From: Microplitis mediator
Taxonomy: Eukaryota; Arthropoda; Insecta; Hymenoptera; Braconidae
Assembly: GCF_029852145.1 (NCBI RefSeq)
Contig: NC_079974.1
Location: 11,471,041 to 11,535,040, forward strand
Length of the DNA stretch: 64,000 nucleotides
Direction: 5' to 3'
The translations under genes were made by a program, and so were the position numbers. Under the pieces are notes generated by a model. It was not told the origin of the DNA, did not search any database, and was given only the letters and a program-made list of their open reading frames with translations. Positions 34,947 to 46,447 of the stretch are shown one piece after another (position 1 is the first letter of the stretch; every line of letters starts with the position of its first letter).

Positions 34947-34950
34947 ACTG

Positions 34951-35633
34951 TTTTTATCTCCTCATCTAATTCTGATTGTTTGCTCTCATTTTTTTCCCAA
35001 CGTGACACCCAAGACTTTTCTAAATTGTTGATATCGGTTCTCAAATTTTCAATTGCTTCTGAGTTGTCTTTATTACTTTCTTTGATTTGATTCTCTATTT
35101 TTTTTTCGGTTGTCAGTTGCTTCACTTCTCAAGTTCTCCAGTTGCTCGGAGAGTTTAGCTAGCATAGTTGTCGTTTCAGAATTCATATCAGCTAGGTTAC
35201 TGGACATATCTGTAACAGAATTAGAGTTAGTTGGGGAAGAGGTTTTTGGGTGAAGATTGTTAATTTGTGCCGTATCTGCTAACAGGGATCGTTCTATCGT
35301 ACTGAATTTCTTAGAGGCTTGATAATTGAGATCTATTTCTGTTAGCGAGTCTTCAAGGTTTTGCGTTTCTTCACGTTTACGTTTCAGTTTTAGCAGTTCT
35401 GGGATGGTGCAGACTGATCCTGCTCTTTCTCTAGTAAAGGTTAAAGCTTTGAGTGGTCGACCAAGTTTTTGTTTTTGTTTATCGCACTCTTCACTATCGG
35501 CCGAGCTTTTAGTGAGTTTTACTGGCTGGCTAGAGATGTCATTAGAGAGTGTCTTATCACTATTCATCGTTTTAACCTTTAATTTCCTGACGCTAACTTC
35601 ATCTAATCTTGAGGCACTTATTTTCTGGTCCAC
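34951..35633 (-). pseudogene. LINE ORF1, N-terminal part
   Basis: The frame starts at ATG 35633 and holds a low-complexity Ser/Thr-rich N terminus with a KLGRPLK AT-hook-like patch, then a coiled-coil region (about 34950-35190) of alternating charged and hydrophobic residues. A one-base shift occurs in a T run near 35100. The downstream end is the solo LTR junction at 34950. The role by family is packaging of LINE RNA. Confidence 0.7.
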
Positions 35634-36768
35634 AGCACTTTATTATATCACTAAAATTTCCAGGGTATTCACTTTTGCAATCAGTATATTTAAATTATTT
35701 AAGCACTTGATAAATTTTGTTTTATTCTATAAAATGACAGAGCGTTATTTATGTACGTGTTATCAGCATGATGCGACCATGGTGCCCCCCTTATTAATGA
35801 TATTAAAATATTATTATTATTATCAATTTATTACCGTAAATGAAAAAAACTTATTTTATAAAATAAAATTAAAAATTTAAGTGTTCATTAATTAACTAAC
35901 TTATATGATATAGTTATATAGTTATATATAAAATATATATATGAAATATATATAGTTATATATTTAAATAAGTAAGAGTAGTTGAATAATTCATAACTAA
36001 TTTAGTTATGATAATAATTTTATTTGTTCGTTGCCAATAATAAATACTAACGACATCCCTAAAGAAATTATTCAAGTCGTTACGGAAAAAAATATCTCGG
36101 ATAGTACTCATTGCTATCTTATATAGAAGTCTCTACTATGATACACAGTAACCAGCAATATCTAAAAATAGACGCAGGCGCTAGCTGCAGATAGCAGTGG
36201 GTAATAAGTTTGAAAAGTAACCTTTGCTATCTGACATACGACTGGCTGCTATGTACATAGAACTGGGCAACATGTAAGAGTGTAATATGTAGGATAGTAG
36301 TGAGCAGCATCCGACATGGCGCTGAGAACAATGTAGAGAGTAGCCAGTACTACGTAGATAGGACCCACTGCTATTTCAATTTTTTTTTTCTACAGATGGC
36401 ACTGACTAATATCTGTCATGGTAGTCAGTTCTATTTATTTTTTTCCGTGATATACAGGGTGATCCAGAATTACTTTCACAGCGAGAAAATTTAGATAGAG
36501 GAGGTGATTCTAAGCATGAAGTTCCTTTGGCACTTTTGAAAATTTTGAGTAGTTTTTGAGTTATGCAACATTTTAATTGACCAATCATATGTGAGAACTG
36601 GAATTTAAAAAAAAATAAAAAAGAATAAATATGAAGTTTGGCAACGACGCAATTATTAACTTCAAGTCATACATAAATTTTTTATTTCAAAAAGTTCGAA
36701 TTCTGCAAAAGTTTGAAGAACGAAAACAAAACACGCAATCGCAACCTCAAATATACTCTTATCATATA

Positions 36769-38554
36769 CACTTATCCAAAAAATTAAAGGAACAAGAAAA
36801 TTTTATAAATTTTTTAGTGATTTTTGGAAGGCTGTATTTTCGTGAAAAATGATCGTATCGAAAAAATAAAAAAAGCAAATTGAAGCTTGAAATCTCTAGT
36901 TTGAAGATCTTTCAGCAAAATATTTTTTTGAGCCACGGTTTTTGCGGAATCAGAAGAAAAAGGTCGAGACAAAATTTTTCTAAATTTTTTGGTTTCGTTT
37001 TTTAGGTCTACGGGGCCGGGAAAAATTTAAAAAAAAAAACGAATTCATGGCTTGTTTGGGAAATTTATTCAGCTACAATTTGCTTTTTTTTGTTTCTCTG
37101 TACGACAATTTGCTGCTGAGATATCAGCGTTCAAATGAAAAAGGATCCTTTTGTCTTTGATTATTGATATCTCAGCAAGAAATGGTCACACAGTAATTTA
37201 AAGGACAGTTTAATAAACTTGAATAAATCCCCTACAAGCTCCATTTTTGATTTTTTCAAAAAAAAATTTTTTTTCATCCTTGATATCCATTTGAAAAACC
37301 TTTAAAAAATGGCCATTTTCTGGTTTTTTAGTCGACTCATCGCTACTCTGCAAATATTGATAAAAAAAAATAATGTTGCCAGGTAATTTTACAGCTTAAT
37401 GTACTCCCAAAAACCCTGGAAACTTTCAGATTGATCCATTGAACCGTTTGTCCGGTCCGATTGCTCAAAGTTTTACAAAACAATTAAAGGAACAAGTTTT
37501 GTTCCTTAATTTGTGTAATCATTACCAAAATGAAAAAATTAATTTTTTTCGGATTTTCTTTCATTTTTGTGTTAGTTATTCAGTAAATGTAAGGTAAAGC
37601 AAAAAAAAAAATTTTTTTCCGAAAAACGAAAAAAAAAATAACCCCCCGAATAAAACATAAAAAAAAAAAAATTGGAAAAAATTCTTGTTTGGTCTCGTTT
37701 TTTGGAAAATTTTTTTTTTTTTCTCTTTACCTTACATTTACTGAATAACTAACACAAAAATTAAAGAAAATCCGAAAAAAATTAATTTTTTCATTTTGGT
37801 AATGATTACACAAATTAAGGAACAAAACTTGTTCCTTTAATTGTTTTGTAAAACTTTGAGCAATCGGACCGGACAAACGGTTCAATGGATCAATCTGAAA
37901 GTTTCCAGGGTTTTTGGGAGTACATTAAGCTGTAAAATTACCTGGCAACATTATTTTTTTTATCAATATTTGCAGAGTAGCGATGAGTCGACTAAAAAAC
38001 CAGAAAATGGCCATTTTTTGTGGGTTTTTCAAATGGATATCAAGGATGAAAAAAAATTTTTTTTTGAAAAAATCAAAAATGGAGCTTGTAGGGGATTTAT
38101 TCAAGTTTATTAAACTGCCCTTTGAATTACTGTGTGACCATTTCTTGCTGAGATATCAATAATCAAAGACAAAAGGATCCTTTTTCATTTGAAGGCTGAT
38201 ATCTCAGCAGCAAATTGTCGTACAGAGAAACAAAAAAAAGCAAATTGTAGCTGAATAAATTTCCCAAACAAGCCATGAATTCGTTTTTTTTTTTAAATTT
38301 TTCCCGGCCCCGTAGACCTAAAAAACGAAACCAAAAAATTTAGAAAAATTTTGTCTCGACCTTTTTCTTCTGATTCCGCAAAAACCGTGGCTCAAAAAAA
38401 TATTTTGCTGAAAGATCTTCAAACTAGAGATTTCAAGCTTCAATTTGCTTTTTTTATTTTTTCGATACGATCATTTTTCACGAAAATACAGCCTTCCAAA
38501 AATCACTAAAAAATTTATAAAATTTTCTTGTTCCTTTAATTTTTTGGATAAGTG
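36769..38554. mobile_element. Giant near-perfect palindrome, element B
   Basis: 1,786 bp from CACTTATCCAAAAAATTAAA to its inverted copy, flanked by TA. The arms are almost identical throughout; for example AATCTCTAGTTTGAAGATCT near 36890 is inverted near 38418. The centre is near 37660. There is no transposase, so it would be a MITE of Tc1/mariner type that is one long hairpin. A transcript through it would form double-stranded RNA of nearly 900 bp. Confidence 0.85.
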
Positions 38555-38837
38555 TATTTTTTAAATTTACTTACTGAGAATAGTAAATAATAATTATGTT
38601 TTTATCATTAGAGTCAGGACCACGGACAATTAAAGCACAATTATGTTTTTGAGGCATTCCACGCTCAATCGATCGGTTTTAGGTCAAACCCTCTCTGATT
38701 TCACAGATAATTCGTTTTTATTTTCTATCTCACTAAAGGCATGTCTCATAATTAATTAAAATTATCTTACCCAATCAAAAAAAAAAAAAGTTACGAATTT
38801 TTGAAAAAAATTTTTCTTTTATTTTCAAAATTAAAGC

Positions 38838-39580
38838 CTTACAAGAAGTCAAAATCAAAGACAAAATTCGAGGTTGAGAATAAGATCAAATTTCAAGACC
38901 AGAAGTAAGATAAAAATCAGAACTTAAAAGTAAGACGAAATTTGAGACAAAAAGTAAGACAAGATTCAAGACTAAAGTAAGACGGAATTCAAGACAAAAA
39001 GTAAGACAACATTCAAGACAAAAAGTAAGACAAAAAGTAAGACGAAATTCAAGACAAAAAGTAAGACAACATTCAAGACAAAAAGTAAGACGAAATTCGA
39101 CAAAAAGTAAGACGAGATTCAAGACTAAAAGTAAGACGGAATTCAAGACAACAAGTAAGACAACATTCAAGACAAAAAGTAAGACAAAAATTCAAGACAA
39201 AAAGTAAGACGGAATTCAAGACAAAAAGTAAGACAAGATTCAAGACTAAAAGTAAGTCGGAATTCAAGACAAAAAGTGAGACAACATTCAATACAAGAAG
39301 TAAGACAAAATTCAAGACAAATGTTAAGATACAATTTAAGACGATACTTCAGACAAACCGTAAGTCAACATTTAAGAAAAATAGTAAAACAATATTCAAG
39401 ACAAAAAGTAAGACAATATTCAAGACAAGAAAGTGAAGAAAATTCAATACTGAAATTCGAGACAAAAAGTATTACAAAATTCAAGATATAAAGTAAAAAA
39501 AAATTACCACTGCAAATGACACGAAATTCAAGACTGACAGTAATTTAATTTCCAAGACTGAAAATATGACAATATTTGAG
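38838..39580. repeat. AAGACAAAAAGTAAGACAACATTC minisatellite in element A
   Basis: Units of about 20-24 bp based on TTCAAGACAAAAAGTAAGAC run for over 600 bp with substitutions such as CGAAATTC, CGGAATTC and CAACATTC. The Leu/Phe/Val-rich minus frames and Arg/Gln-rich plus frames across it are repeat artefacts. Confidence 0.8.
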
Positions 39581-40206
39581 ACAAAATGTAAAAAAAAAAC
39601 GTCCCGATACGTCTATTTTTGCCAAAGTAATGGAATTTTGAAAATAAAAGAAAAATTTTTTTCAAAAATTCGTAACTTTTTTTTTTTGATTGGGTAAGAT
39701 AATTTTATTTAATTATGAGAAACGCCTTTAGTGAGATAGAAAATAACAAAAAATTATCTGTGAAATCAGAAAGGGTTTGTTTCAAAAGTGATCGATTTAG
39801 CATGGAATGCTGCAAAAACATAATTGTGCTTCAATTATTCGTGGTCCTGACTCTAATGATGAAAGCATGATTATTATTTACAATTCTCAGTAAGTAAATT
39901 TAAAAAATGTATGATAAGAGTATATTTGAGGTTGCGATTGCGTGTTTTGTTTTCGTTCTTCCAACTTTTGCAGAATTCGAACTTTTTGAAATAAAAAATT
40001 TATGTATGACTTGGTTAATAATTGCGTCGTTGCCAAACTTAATATTTTTTTTAAATTCCAGTTCTCACATATGATTGATCAATTAAAATGTTGCATAACT
40101 CAAAAACTACTCAAAATTTTCAAAAGTGGCAAAGGAACTTCATGCTTAGAATCACCTCCTCTATCTAAATTTTTTTGCTGTGAAAGTAATTCTGGATCAC
40201 CCTGTA

Positions 40207-40850
40207 TATATATATTGTTTTTATGTTAGAAAATAATTTTTTTTCAATTTAATATATGTTATAATTATAAAAAAAATTATTTTCATTTGACGTCACGACG
40301 TTTTGCTTCAAAAGCGCCACCACTACTAAGCATGTGACAGACAACTGGTAAAATATATTTGTTATAATTAATATAAATAAATAAAAAGATAAGATATGTA
40401 TCAAATGATTATGTTCGTAGTTCATTAACAATTGTATTAATTTAATAATTAACTAACAAAAGCGAAAAAATTTAATATGATTTGTCGTCCATCTATTGGA
40501 GATAAATTTCTAACCTTAACTCAATAGATGGACATTGGATTTTCGGGTAAATTTTTGATTTTTTTTTTTTCATAACATTTAAATGAAATTGTTTGTTGAC
40601 ATAAACTCATTTTTATTTGTTTATTATTTTTTTAATATAAACAAAATGTGAGTCAAATAATTGATAATTTATAAATTTTTAATTAATATTACGTAATATA
40701 TTATAATATATTTTGCGTTACCTAATATGTATGAGTGAGAAATTTTTAAAGATAATAATAAAAATACTACATATATTTTGAAAATTATTATCTCACATTT
40801 GTTTTTTAATTAATTGTATTAAACACAGGCTGTTACATGAATAATTTTTT
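40207..40850. other. AT-rich intronic sequence without a gene
   Basis: No gene or clear element is visible. It lies between foldback A and P copy 3. Confidence 0.5.
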
Positions 40851-40852
40851 AA

Positions 40853-41463
40853 CTTCTCGCTAAGAAAATCGATGATTTTCAAAAAATTCAGGAAGTTATT
40901 GTTTTCGCCCCGATTTTCGAGAATTGAATTTTCGTCAGATGTCGACGTTTTGAGGTCCTAGGAAGGTATTCTGACTATTTTCAGAATAATATCCGAGTGT
41001 CTGCATGTATGTATGTGTGTGGACGGTCTATAACTAATGAATCTATTTGGATGGTTTAGGCGGCAATCGCAAGAGCTTGTTGGCCTTCAACTTTTCTGAA
41101 AATTTCAGATCATTTGATCAAGTACACTCGAAAATATTTGTGAATTATGAAAAAAAAAATTTTTTTTTTTTAGTTTTTTATTGATTTCTCAGAAACGAGT
41201 TGAATGATCGACTCCAAAATCTAATCAGCTCTAGAACTTTATAAACCGCGTTGAATGCGACCTCAACGATCTCAATAGGTTAATTCATTCGAGAGATATT
41301 GTTAAAGAAATAAATAGTAAAAAACGTTTTTTTTCGAAAACAATGGCACACAAAAGTATTTTCGAGCTCGAAAGTGTATTCGCGACAATGTTTTCGAGCT
41401 TCTTGAGCTCAAGGAGCTCGAAAACAGCGGGAAGTTTTGGGGCTGGCCCGCAGGGTCAACCGA
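40853..41463. mobile_element. TTAA-flanked element, family P copy 3
   Basis: Begins after TTAA with CTTCTCGCTAAGAAAATCG and ends AACAGCGGGAAG, then GTTTTGGGGCTGGCCCGC, the same ending as at 10.49 and 16.5 kb. The interior has the CATGTATGTATGTGTGT hinge that P copy 2 lost to insertions. It lies just upstream of the last RabGGTA exon. Confidence 0.6.
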
Positions 41464-41542
41464 TAGACAGATTTTTTACTCAATTTGTTGATTTATTGTA
41501 GAGTATTAATGAGTGAACTTAAATGGTTTATTTTTTTTCTAG

Positions 41543-41991
41543 GTAGCAAATATTTGCTGGATTACAAACTGCATACGTTTGGGGAAAATGAAGAAGACTT
41601 TGACACATGGTCCATCACAGATTTATCGAATCTTCAACTGACAATTTTGTATAATGAACATGGTTTGAGTTTCGTTGAACAATTAAACATATCTGGAAAT
41701 CAATTGAATCATTCATTGCACCGATTGGCTGTTTTACAAAATTGCAGAAAATTAGCTTTATGTAACAATAATCTAGCTAATCTGAAGAATTTTCCATATT
41801 TATCGAGTCTCAAATATCTTTCTTTACGAAAAAACAAATTGACAAATATCGAAGACATTTTGAACCTACTTAAACAACACAAACTCACTGAATTAGATAT
41901 TCGTGATAATTTATTAGGTGGAAATATTAATGAAATTACTTCAAAAATTCTGACTATCTCACCAAATTTGACATTGAAAGTTAACGAATGA
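41543..41991 (+). CDS. RabGGTA: Rab geranylgeranyltransferase alpha subunit, last exon (LRR domain)
   Basis: After acceptor TTTTCTAG the exon continues the split Arg codon and reads SKYLLDYKLHTF, then a leucine-rich repeat domain of about five repeats (for example LNISGNQLNHSLHRLAVLQN, LSSLKYLSLRKNKLTNI and LTELDIRDNLLGG), ending at TGA 41989-41991. Metazoan alpha subunits carry this LRR domain at the C terminus, where it lies beside the catalytic core. Together with the upstream exon about 356 residues are present, near the C-terminal 60% of a protein of about 570 residues in other animals. AATAAA follows at 41998. The reading frame has no breaks, so the gene may be functional despite the large intron. 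Confidence 0.88.
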
Positions 41992-41997
41992 TTCTTT

Positions 41998-42003
41998 AAT
42001 AAA
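41998..42003 (+). terminator. RabGGTA polyadenylation signal
   Basis: AATAAA lies 7 bp after the stop codon. A cleavage site downstream cannot be read from sequence alone. Confidence 0.6.
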
Positions 42004-44930
42004 CTTTATAAATCAAAATTTACAACCGATTTGTTCATATTTCATCACAGGAAAAACAAAAGATTTGATGATGCTCAATTATATTGAATCCTATAGTAAA
42101 AATAACTATACAATTACGTAAAGTTAGTCTTGTCAATTCTTAAATCGAAGAACGTTTAAATTTAATGTTACATGATTCTAAGAAAAGACAATTTAAATCT
42201 CAACTGGTTGAATTAGATCTAATTACAGTTAATCTATGTAAATATACCCAAATAGATAGACTTTCTTAGAGCTGAAGGAAAAAACACATATATTTTGATT
42301 CATAAGTTAAAAGCGAACATTCGTTGTGGGCTAGAATTGACAAAATAAGTCTAAAGTCATGACGCGTTCAACCTGTTTTAAAAAACATGCATTGAACAAT
42401 ATTTTTTTTAACAACAGCGTCTGATGTCCAATGTGAGAGAAATTTAATTTCTTAAAGAAAAAAAAATGCAGTATACGCTCGTTATAAGCCATTCCTTTAT
42501 AAGTAAATTTTCATTATCGTTCTATTGACAACGACTTTGAACTTTCCCCACTCTTTCGGACACTCAAATCTTATATCTTGATTCTTATTATAAGCATCAC
42601 TTACTTTTTTGCTGAACAGATTTTTTCGAATAATATATTCTTGCAAATGTATGGTACTTTAATTGAAAAAAATTTTTACGTTATTAATTTTGATATGTAC
42701 AGAAATATCATTGACAATTTGTCTTTCTAATACAATATCAATCGTTGCTTCTAGTGAGTGTTTAGTAACAATTGATGCGTAACGCACATATGTAAAATGA
42801 GCTTTGCCCAAGTAACACATGGGTGAGCAAGATTCTGGTGTCAGTACCTTGAGCAAAACCCCTAGTCACTAGTGTCTTTTTCTACGTATGGGTCTTGTGC
42901 TAGATCATGTAGCAAGAAATCGTCATCAAGACTTGTGCATGACTTGCTCAAGGCATTGTACACAAGAATATTAAGTACCTTAGATACGGTGCAGTTGGAA
43001 AGTTTCTGGCGCATTTTTTGCACCATTAACTTACGGCAGATATTGACGCATAGCTTACTCAAGATCTGCTCAAGGCTCAAGGTCAATTTTGAGTCTTGAG
43101 CGAATTTTGAGCAAGCCAAGCGCAATCATTTTTAACTTTAGTCTTCCTTCAGAATTGAGTTATGATCTGGCACGAATTTCTTGTGTAAGGCTTGTACTAG
43201 ACTTGCATTATTTAGCCACAAATATCTGCAGCAAAACACACAGGTAGGACAAGAAACTAATGTCTATCGAACATGAGACCAGGCTTGCTCAAGCCTTGAA
43301 CAAAATTGTTTTTTTTAACTTCCCGCTAAGAAAATTAAAATTTTTTTTTTATCCTTATTGGCTATCGTCCCTATTTGGCTACGTGCCACTTACTACTGTG
43401 AACAAGATTGTTATATGGATGAGATTTAAAATGGATAAGGAGTCTCAATTTCGAATTTTTCCAGGAACTTATCCCCTACCACGCTTAATGGTTGCTTTTA
43501 ACGGATTTGGATTCGTACATAGATCATTTCCATTTGATATGTTTGACTAATAAGATTGGAATTTATTAGTATTTAATCTAATTCCCTGTTGTAGTTTGTT
43601 GACATAGTTTTAAATTACATGCGATTGAAATTTATCAAATTTACCATTAAGTCATGTGCTAAAGTGATTTAACACTGTAAAAATGTATGCAATAGTAAAT
43701 TATACAGTTCAGACGACTTTGTATTAACGATATACAATACTCTATTCAATCTCATAAATTGGTTGTTTAACAGTGAATTAGTGTGCTCCTTTGTAAAAAA
43801 TATCGAAAACAATTAATAAAAACTCATTGGTTCAATTATAGCTTTACCATAAGAATGAAGCATTGTCATACGCTGGTTGATGATTTTCTCGCTGTCGGTA
43901 TACCGCGTTTCTTCAGTAGAAAAGCTGAAGTTCCAGCTGTCATTTGCTTAAATTTCCTGTATCGTACGACTTAATTTTTCTCGACGTCAGAGGGTTTTTG
44001 GAACGTGACTTTGCTGTCGACTTAATTTATTTTGTTTTATAATTCAATTTCTTTTTGCTGAAATACAGGTTTCTAAGCATTACAAAAAAAAGTCGTTGTC
44101 TTTTTATTGACTTGTAGTTAACAAACGTTATATGATACCTAATTGTTCACTTATAATTAACAAAAATACTTGATCGAAATATCAATTAAAAATCTAAAAG
44201 TTCGGTGAAATTCGATAAAAGTATCTCGAGTCAATCAAGTTCTAAAAATTATTTGAATTTGTTTCGTTCAATTGGTTAGTGGTTCAAATCGTAAAATATC
44301 ATTTGTAATATAATCACTAGACGATTCAGTTTTGCACATAAAAGCTTTCCCGCTTTAGGTAGACGCATTATAATAAAACTATATTTTAAAAATTATTCTA
44401 CAGAGTTCATGAATTGCAAATCGCTCTAGTAGATAACTAAAAGTTCAGTGAAAAATAATGTACTTAAAAAATAAGAAAAACAGACAAAAAAATATGTTCA
44501 AAATTCTGCAATTCTCATTCGAAATTAGCTCATTAGATTCTATGATACAATCTCACTCACATCCTTTTCAATAACTCCATGAGAAAATAAGACTAGTGAA
44601 CTGCTAAGTTCTGAAGGGATAAAACCTTTCGTGCTGGAGTAGAGAGACAAGAAGAGTTCTGGATCTCGTTACTGGTGCAAGGGTAAAATGGACATGTCCT
44701 CTTGAACCGACGGACGGTAAGATGCTGGCTGTTGATATGGAGAACATTGGCCGTCTCCAGGGTTATTGGCAGTTGATATGATCCGTTTTATCTACTGAGC
44801 TTATTTTTGACGTTTATTGGGGGCACTTTTGAGCTCTCATCCGTCATTTAGAGCTTGTGTCCGACATTTTGTGCTCATTTTAAGCTCATGTCAGCCATTT
44901 TGAGCTCATGTTATCAGGAGTTCGAAAACA
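42004..44930. other. Intergenic sequence with CTTGAGCAAG-type repeats, no supported gene
   Basis: Segment 42790-43310 contains many CTTGAGCAA, CTTGCTCAAG and CTTGTGC words on both strands and probably derives from a dyad repeat. Short frames at 42659-43125, 43260-43550 and 43783-43974 have no recognisable domains, lie on or next to this repeat, and are not annotated as genes. A fragment of a P-family end (TTAACTTCCCGCTAAG) is at 43315-43345. The rest, including GC-richer sequence at 44580-44800, I cannot assign. Confidence 0.45.
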
Positions 44931-44933
44931 TAA

Positions 44934-45753
44934 GTGTGAATCCGTTTTCGAGCTCTTTAGGCTAATTTTTATTCATGATTGTGTTCAATAAAATGTATGC
45001 ATTCAGGCAGAAATCAATGTAGGTGATTGAAAGAAGGATTTAATGAGTTTTGACTTAGATGAGAGCGTTAATATATAAAATATCCGAGTAAATTGTTAGA
45101 ACCGGTGTTTTTTCAATAATTCGTTCATAATATTATTCAAACTAAAGAACGAGTTGCATTGCGTCATGCGGATAACGAGAGACATTACAAAAACCAAGAG
45201 TTGGCATGATTTTGAACACATTTTAGTACGTTACTTTATGATTTATCCGGGAAAAATAATATAAGATGTTATTTTTTAAACTCTTCGACGCATATATATT
45301 GACTAGTCAACCGGTTTTGACGTTCAATGTGACAATCGACGCGTTTTATTAAGTTCTAGAGCTGATTAGATTATTAAGTCAATCGATCGAGTCATTTCTG
45401 AGAAGTTTCTAAAAAAAACAAAAAAAAAAACAATTTTTTTTGTATTTCTTCTATATCTTAGAGTCTAATTGATCGATCGATCTCAAATTGCTAGGAAAGT
45501 TGACAGCCAACAAGCTCTTTCGATTGACGTAAGAACCATTCCGATCAGTCAATTAGTTAACAAGTTATAGCAACCTTAAACACACACACACACACACACA
45601 CACATGACACTCAGATATCATTCTGAAAATGCTCAGAGTAGTTTCTTAAGACCTAAAAACGTCGACATCTGATAAAAACTCGGTTTTCGAAAATTGGACC
45701 CAAACCAATAATTTCCCGAATTTTAGATAATTTTTAATTTTTTTAGCGGGAAG
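44934..45753. mobile_element. TTAA-flanked element, family P copy 4
   Basis: The right terminus TTTAGCGGGAAG is followed by TTAA. The interior shares the GAGCTC-rich left part, GATCGATC-rich middle and ACACACAC hinge (45583-45604) with other P copies, in inverted orientation relative to copy 3. No frame is conserved. Confidence 0.55.
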
Positions 45754-45757
45754 TTAA

Positions 45758-46447
45758 AAATATGTACGTTTTTATTAATGACTGAATTGGGTTCTCGGCT
45801 TGCCTACCAGGTTACAGGTTTTGGCTTTGTGTTTGCGCTTAACCTCTGAGCTGACACTAGCGTAATCTACTCTGTGTAGCTCAATATGTAAATGTCTGAA
45901 TTGAAGTTTGATATTGAGACCAATCGCTTTTTGTCTTTGCGATTTTAACCAGCAGCCACCGGAATTCGCGGGTTGAACCCTGGCTTAGGCCGGCCTCTTA
46001 CAAATTTTATTTTACTTGGACAGAGCAGTGGGCTGGGGTTCTTGCAAAGCAAAGACCCGCACTTATTCAAACACGGCAACGTATGTGAAAACTTATCAAC
46101 TTACCTCACGGCTTATAAAATTATAGATTGTTCTTTTTGATGGTCAAATTAATATTTATAACTTAATTAATAATACTTTTGTAAACTATTCAAGAATCTT
46201 ACCAGTAAAATAGGATATGGATAAGATGAACAGACAAAAGATAAAGTGAATGATTAACTATTGCAGCGATTGTTTATTGCCAATTATAATAATAAAAATT
46301 ACTTACAAGACGATGCAAGCGCTGGATATAATGTAGATGGCACAGTATAGTTTTATATTGCGAGTTATTCGCCGGTAACGTACGTAATATTTAATTAGAT
46401 TAACTTTATTTATAATAATTAATAAAGTAGAACAGTGAAATATGATC
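45758..46447. other. Unassigned sequence between P copy 4 and the dyad array
   Basis: No gene is seen. A GGGTTGAACCCTGG segment at about 45982 resembles a polymerase III B box, but no partner A box was found. Confidence 0.4.

Larger units (their letters stand above)
28736..35790 (-). mobile_element. Full-length non-LTR retrotransposon (LINE), interrupted
   Basis: A 15-bp target duplication, TTATTAATGATATTA, flanks the body at 28721-28735 and 35791-35805. The minus-strand 5' end starts GGGGGGCACC and the 3' end finishes with a short TTAC repeat tail. Two frames, ORF1 and an endonuclease-RT ORF2, are present but broken. Without the solo LTR inserted in ORF1 the element would be about 4.65 kb. 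The clade is not assigned; AP-type endonuclease without an RNase H domain suits the Jockey/CR1 side of the tree. Confidence 0.88.
27905..36449. mobile_element. Foldback element D, split by a LINE
   Basis: The left arm (27905 to about 28650) begins CACGGAAAAAAATAAATAG. It is repeated inverted at about 35806-36449, where it ends TTTTTTTCCGTG. Matching segments include CTATGTACATAGCAGCCAGT near 28101 and its complement near 36248, and the CATAACTAAATTAGTTATGA region. Arms are about 650-700 bp with high similarity. The LINE sits between the arms and has its own target duplication, so it is a later insertion. The termini resemble those of element E (CACGGAAAG). Confidence 0.72.
36455..40204. mobile_element. 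Foldback element A, split by palindrome B
   Basis: Termini CAGGGTGATCCAGAATTACT and AGTAATTCTGGATCACCCTG are bordered by TA. Arms reach inward through the AGTGAGAT and AGTCAGGACCACGG segments at both ends. The centre holds a repeat array at 38838-39580. Element B breaks the left arm at a TA, with the TA duplicated. Without B, A is about 1.96 kb. It adjoins the right end of foldback D. Confidence 0.8.
18420..41542 (+). other. RabGGTA last intron, 23,123 bp, filled with transposons
   Basis: Donor GTAAGT at 18420 and acceptor TTTTTTTTCTAG ending 41542 join in matching phase: the codon CGT (Arg) is split as C and GT. The joined residues run in register with the family, with a D-I-R-S-K junction where relatives have a similar L-R-S-K. 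The intron contains a collapsed LTR element, Copia-1, SINE-1, a LINE with a solo LTR, foldbacks A, B and D, and P copy 3. All intact-looking pol frames in it are on the minus strand, antisense to the gene. Confidence 0.8.

Noticed and set aside
38886..39491. Leu/Phe-rich minus-strand and Arg/Gln-rich plus-strand frames
   Set aside because: Artefacts of the 20-24 bp AAGACAAAAAGTAAGAC repeat.
42659..43550. Three short open frames after RabGGTA
   Set aside because: No domains, overlap with CTTGAGCAAG-type repeats, and no splice or promoter context.
45970..46000. tRNA or SINE promoter (GGGTTGAACCC)
   Set aside because: A single B-box-like word without an A box or tRNA fold.
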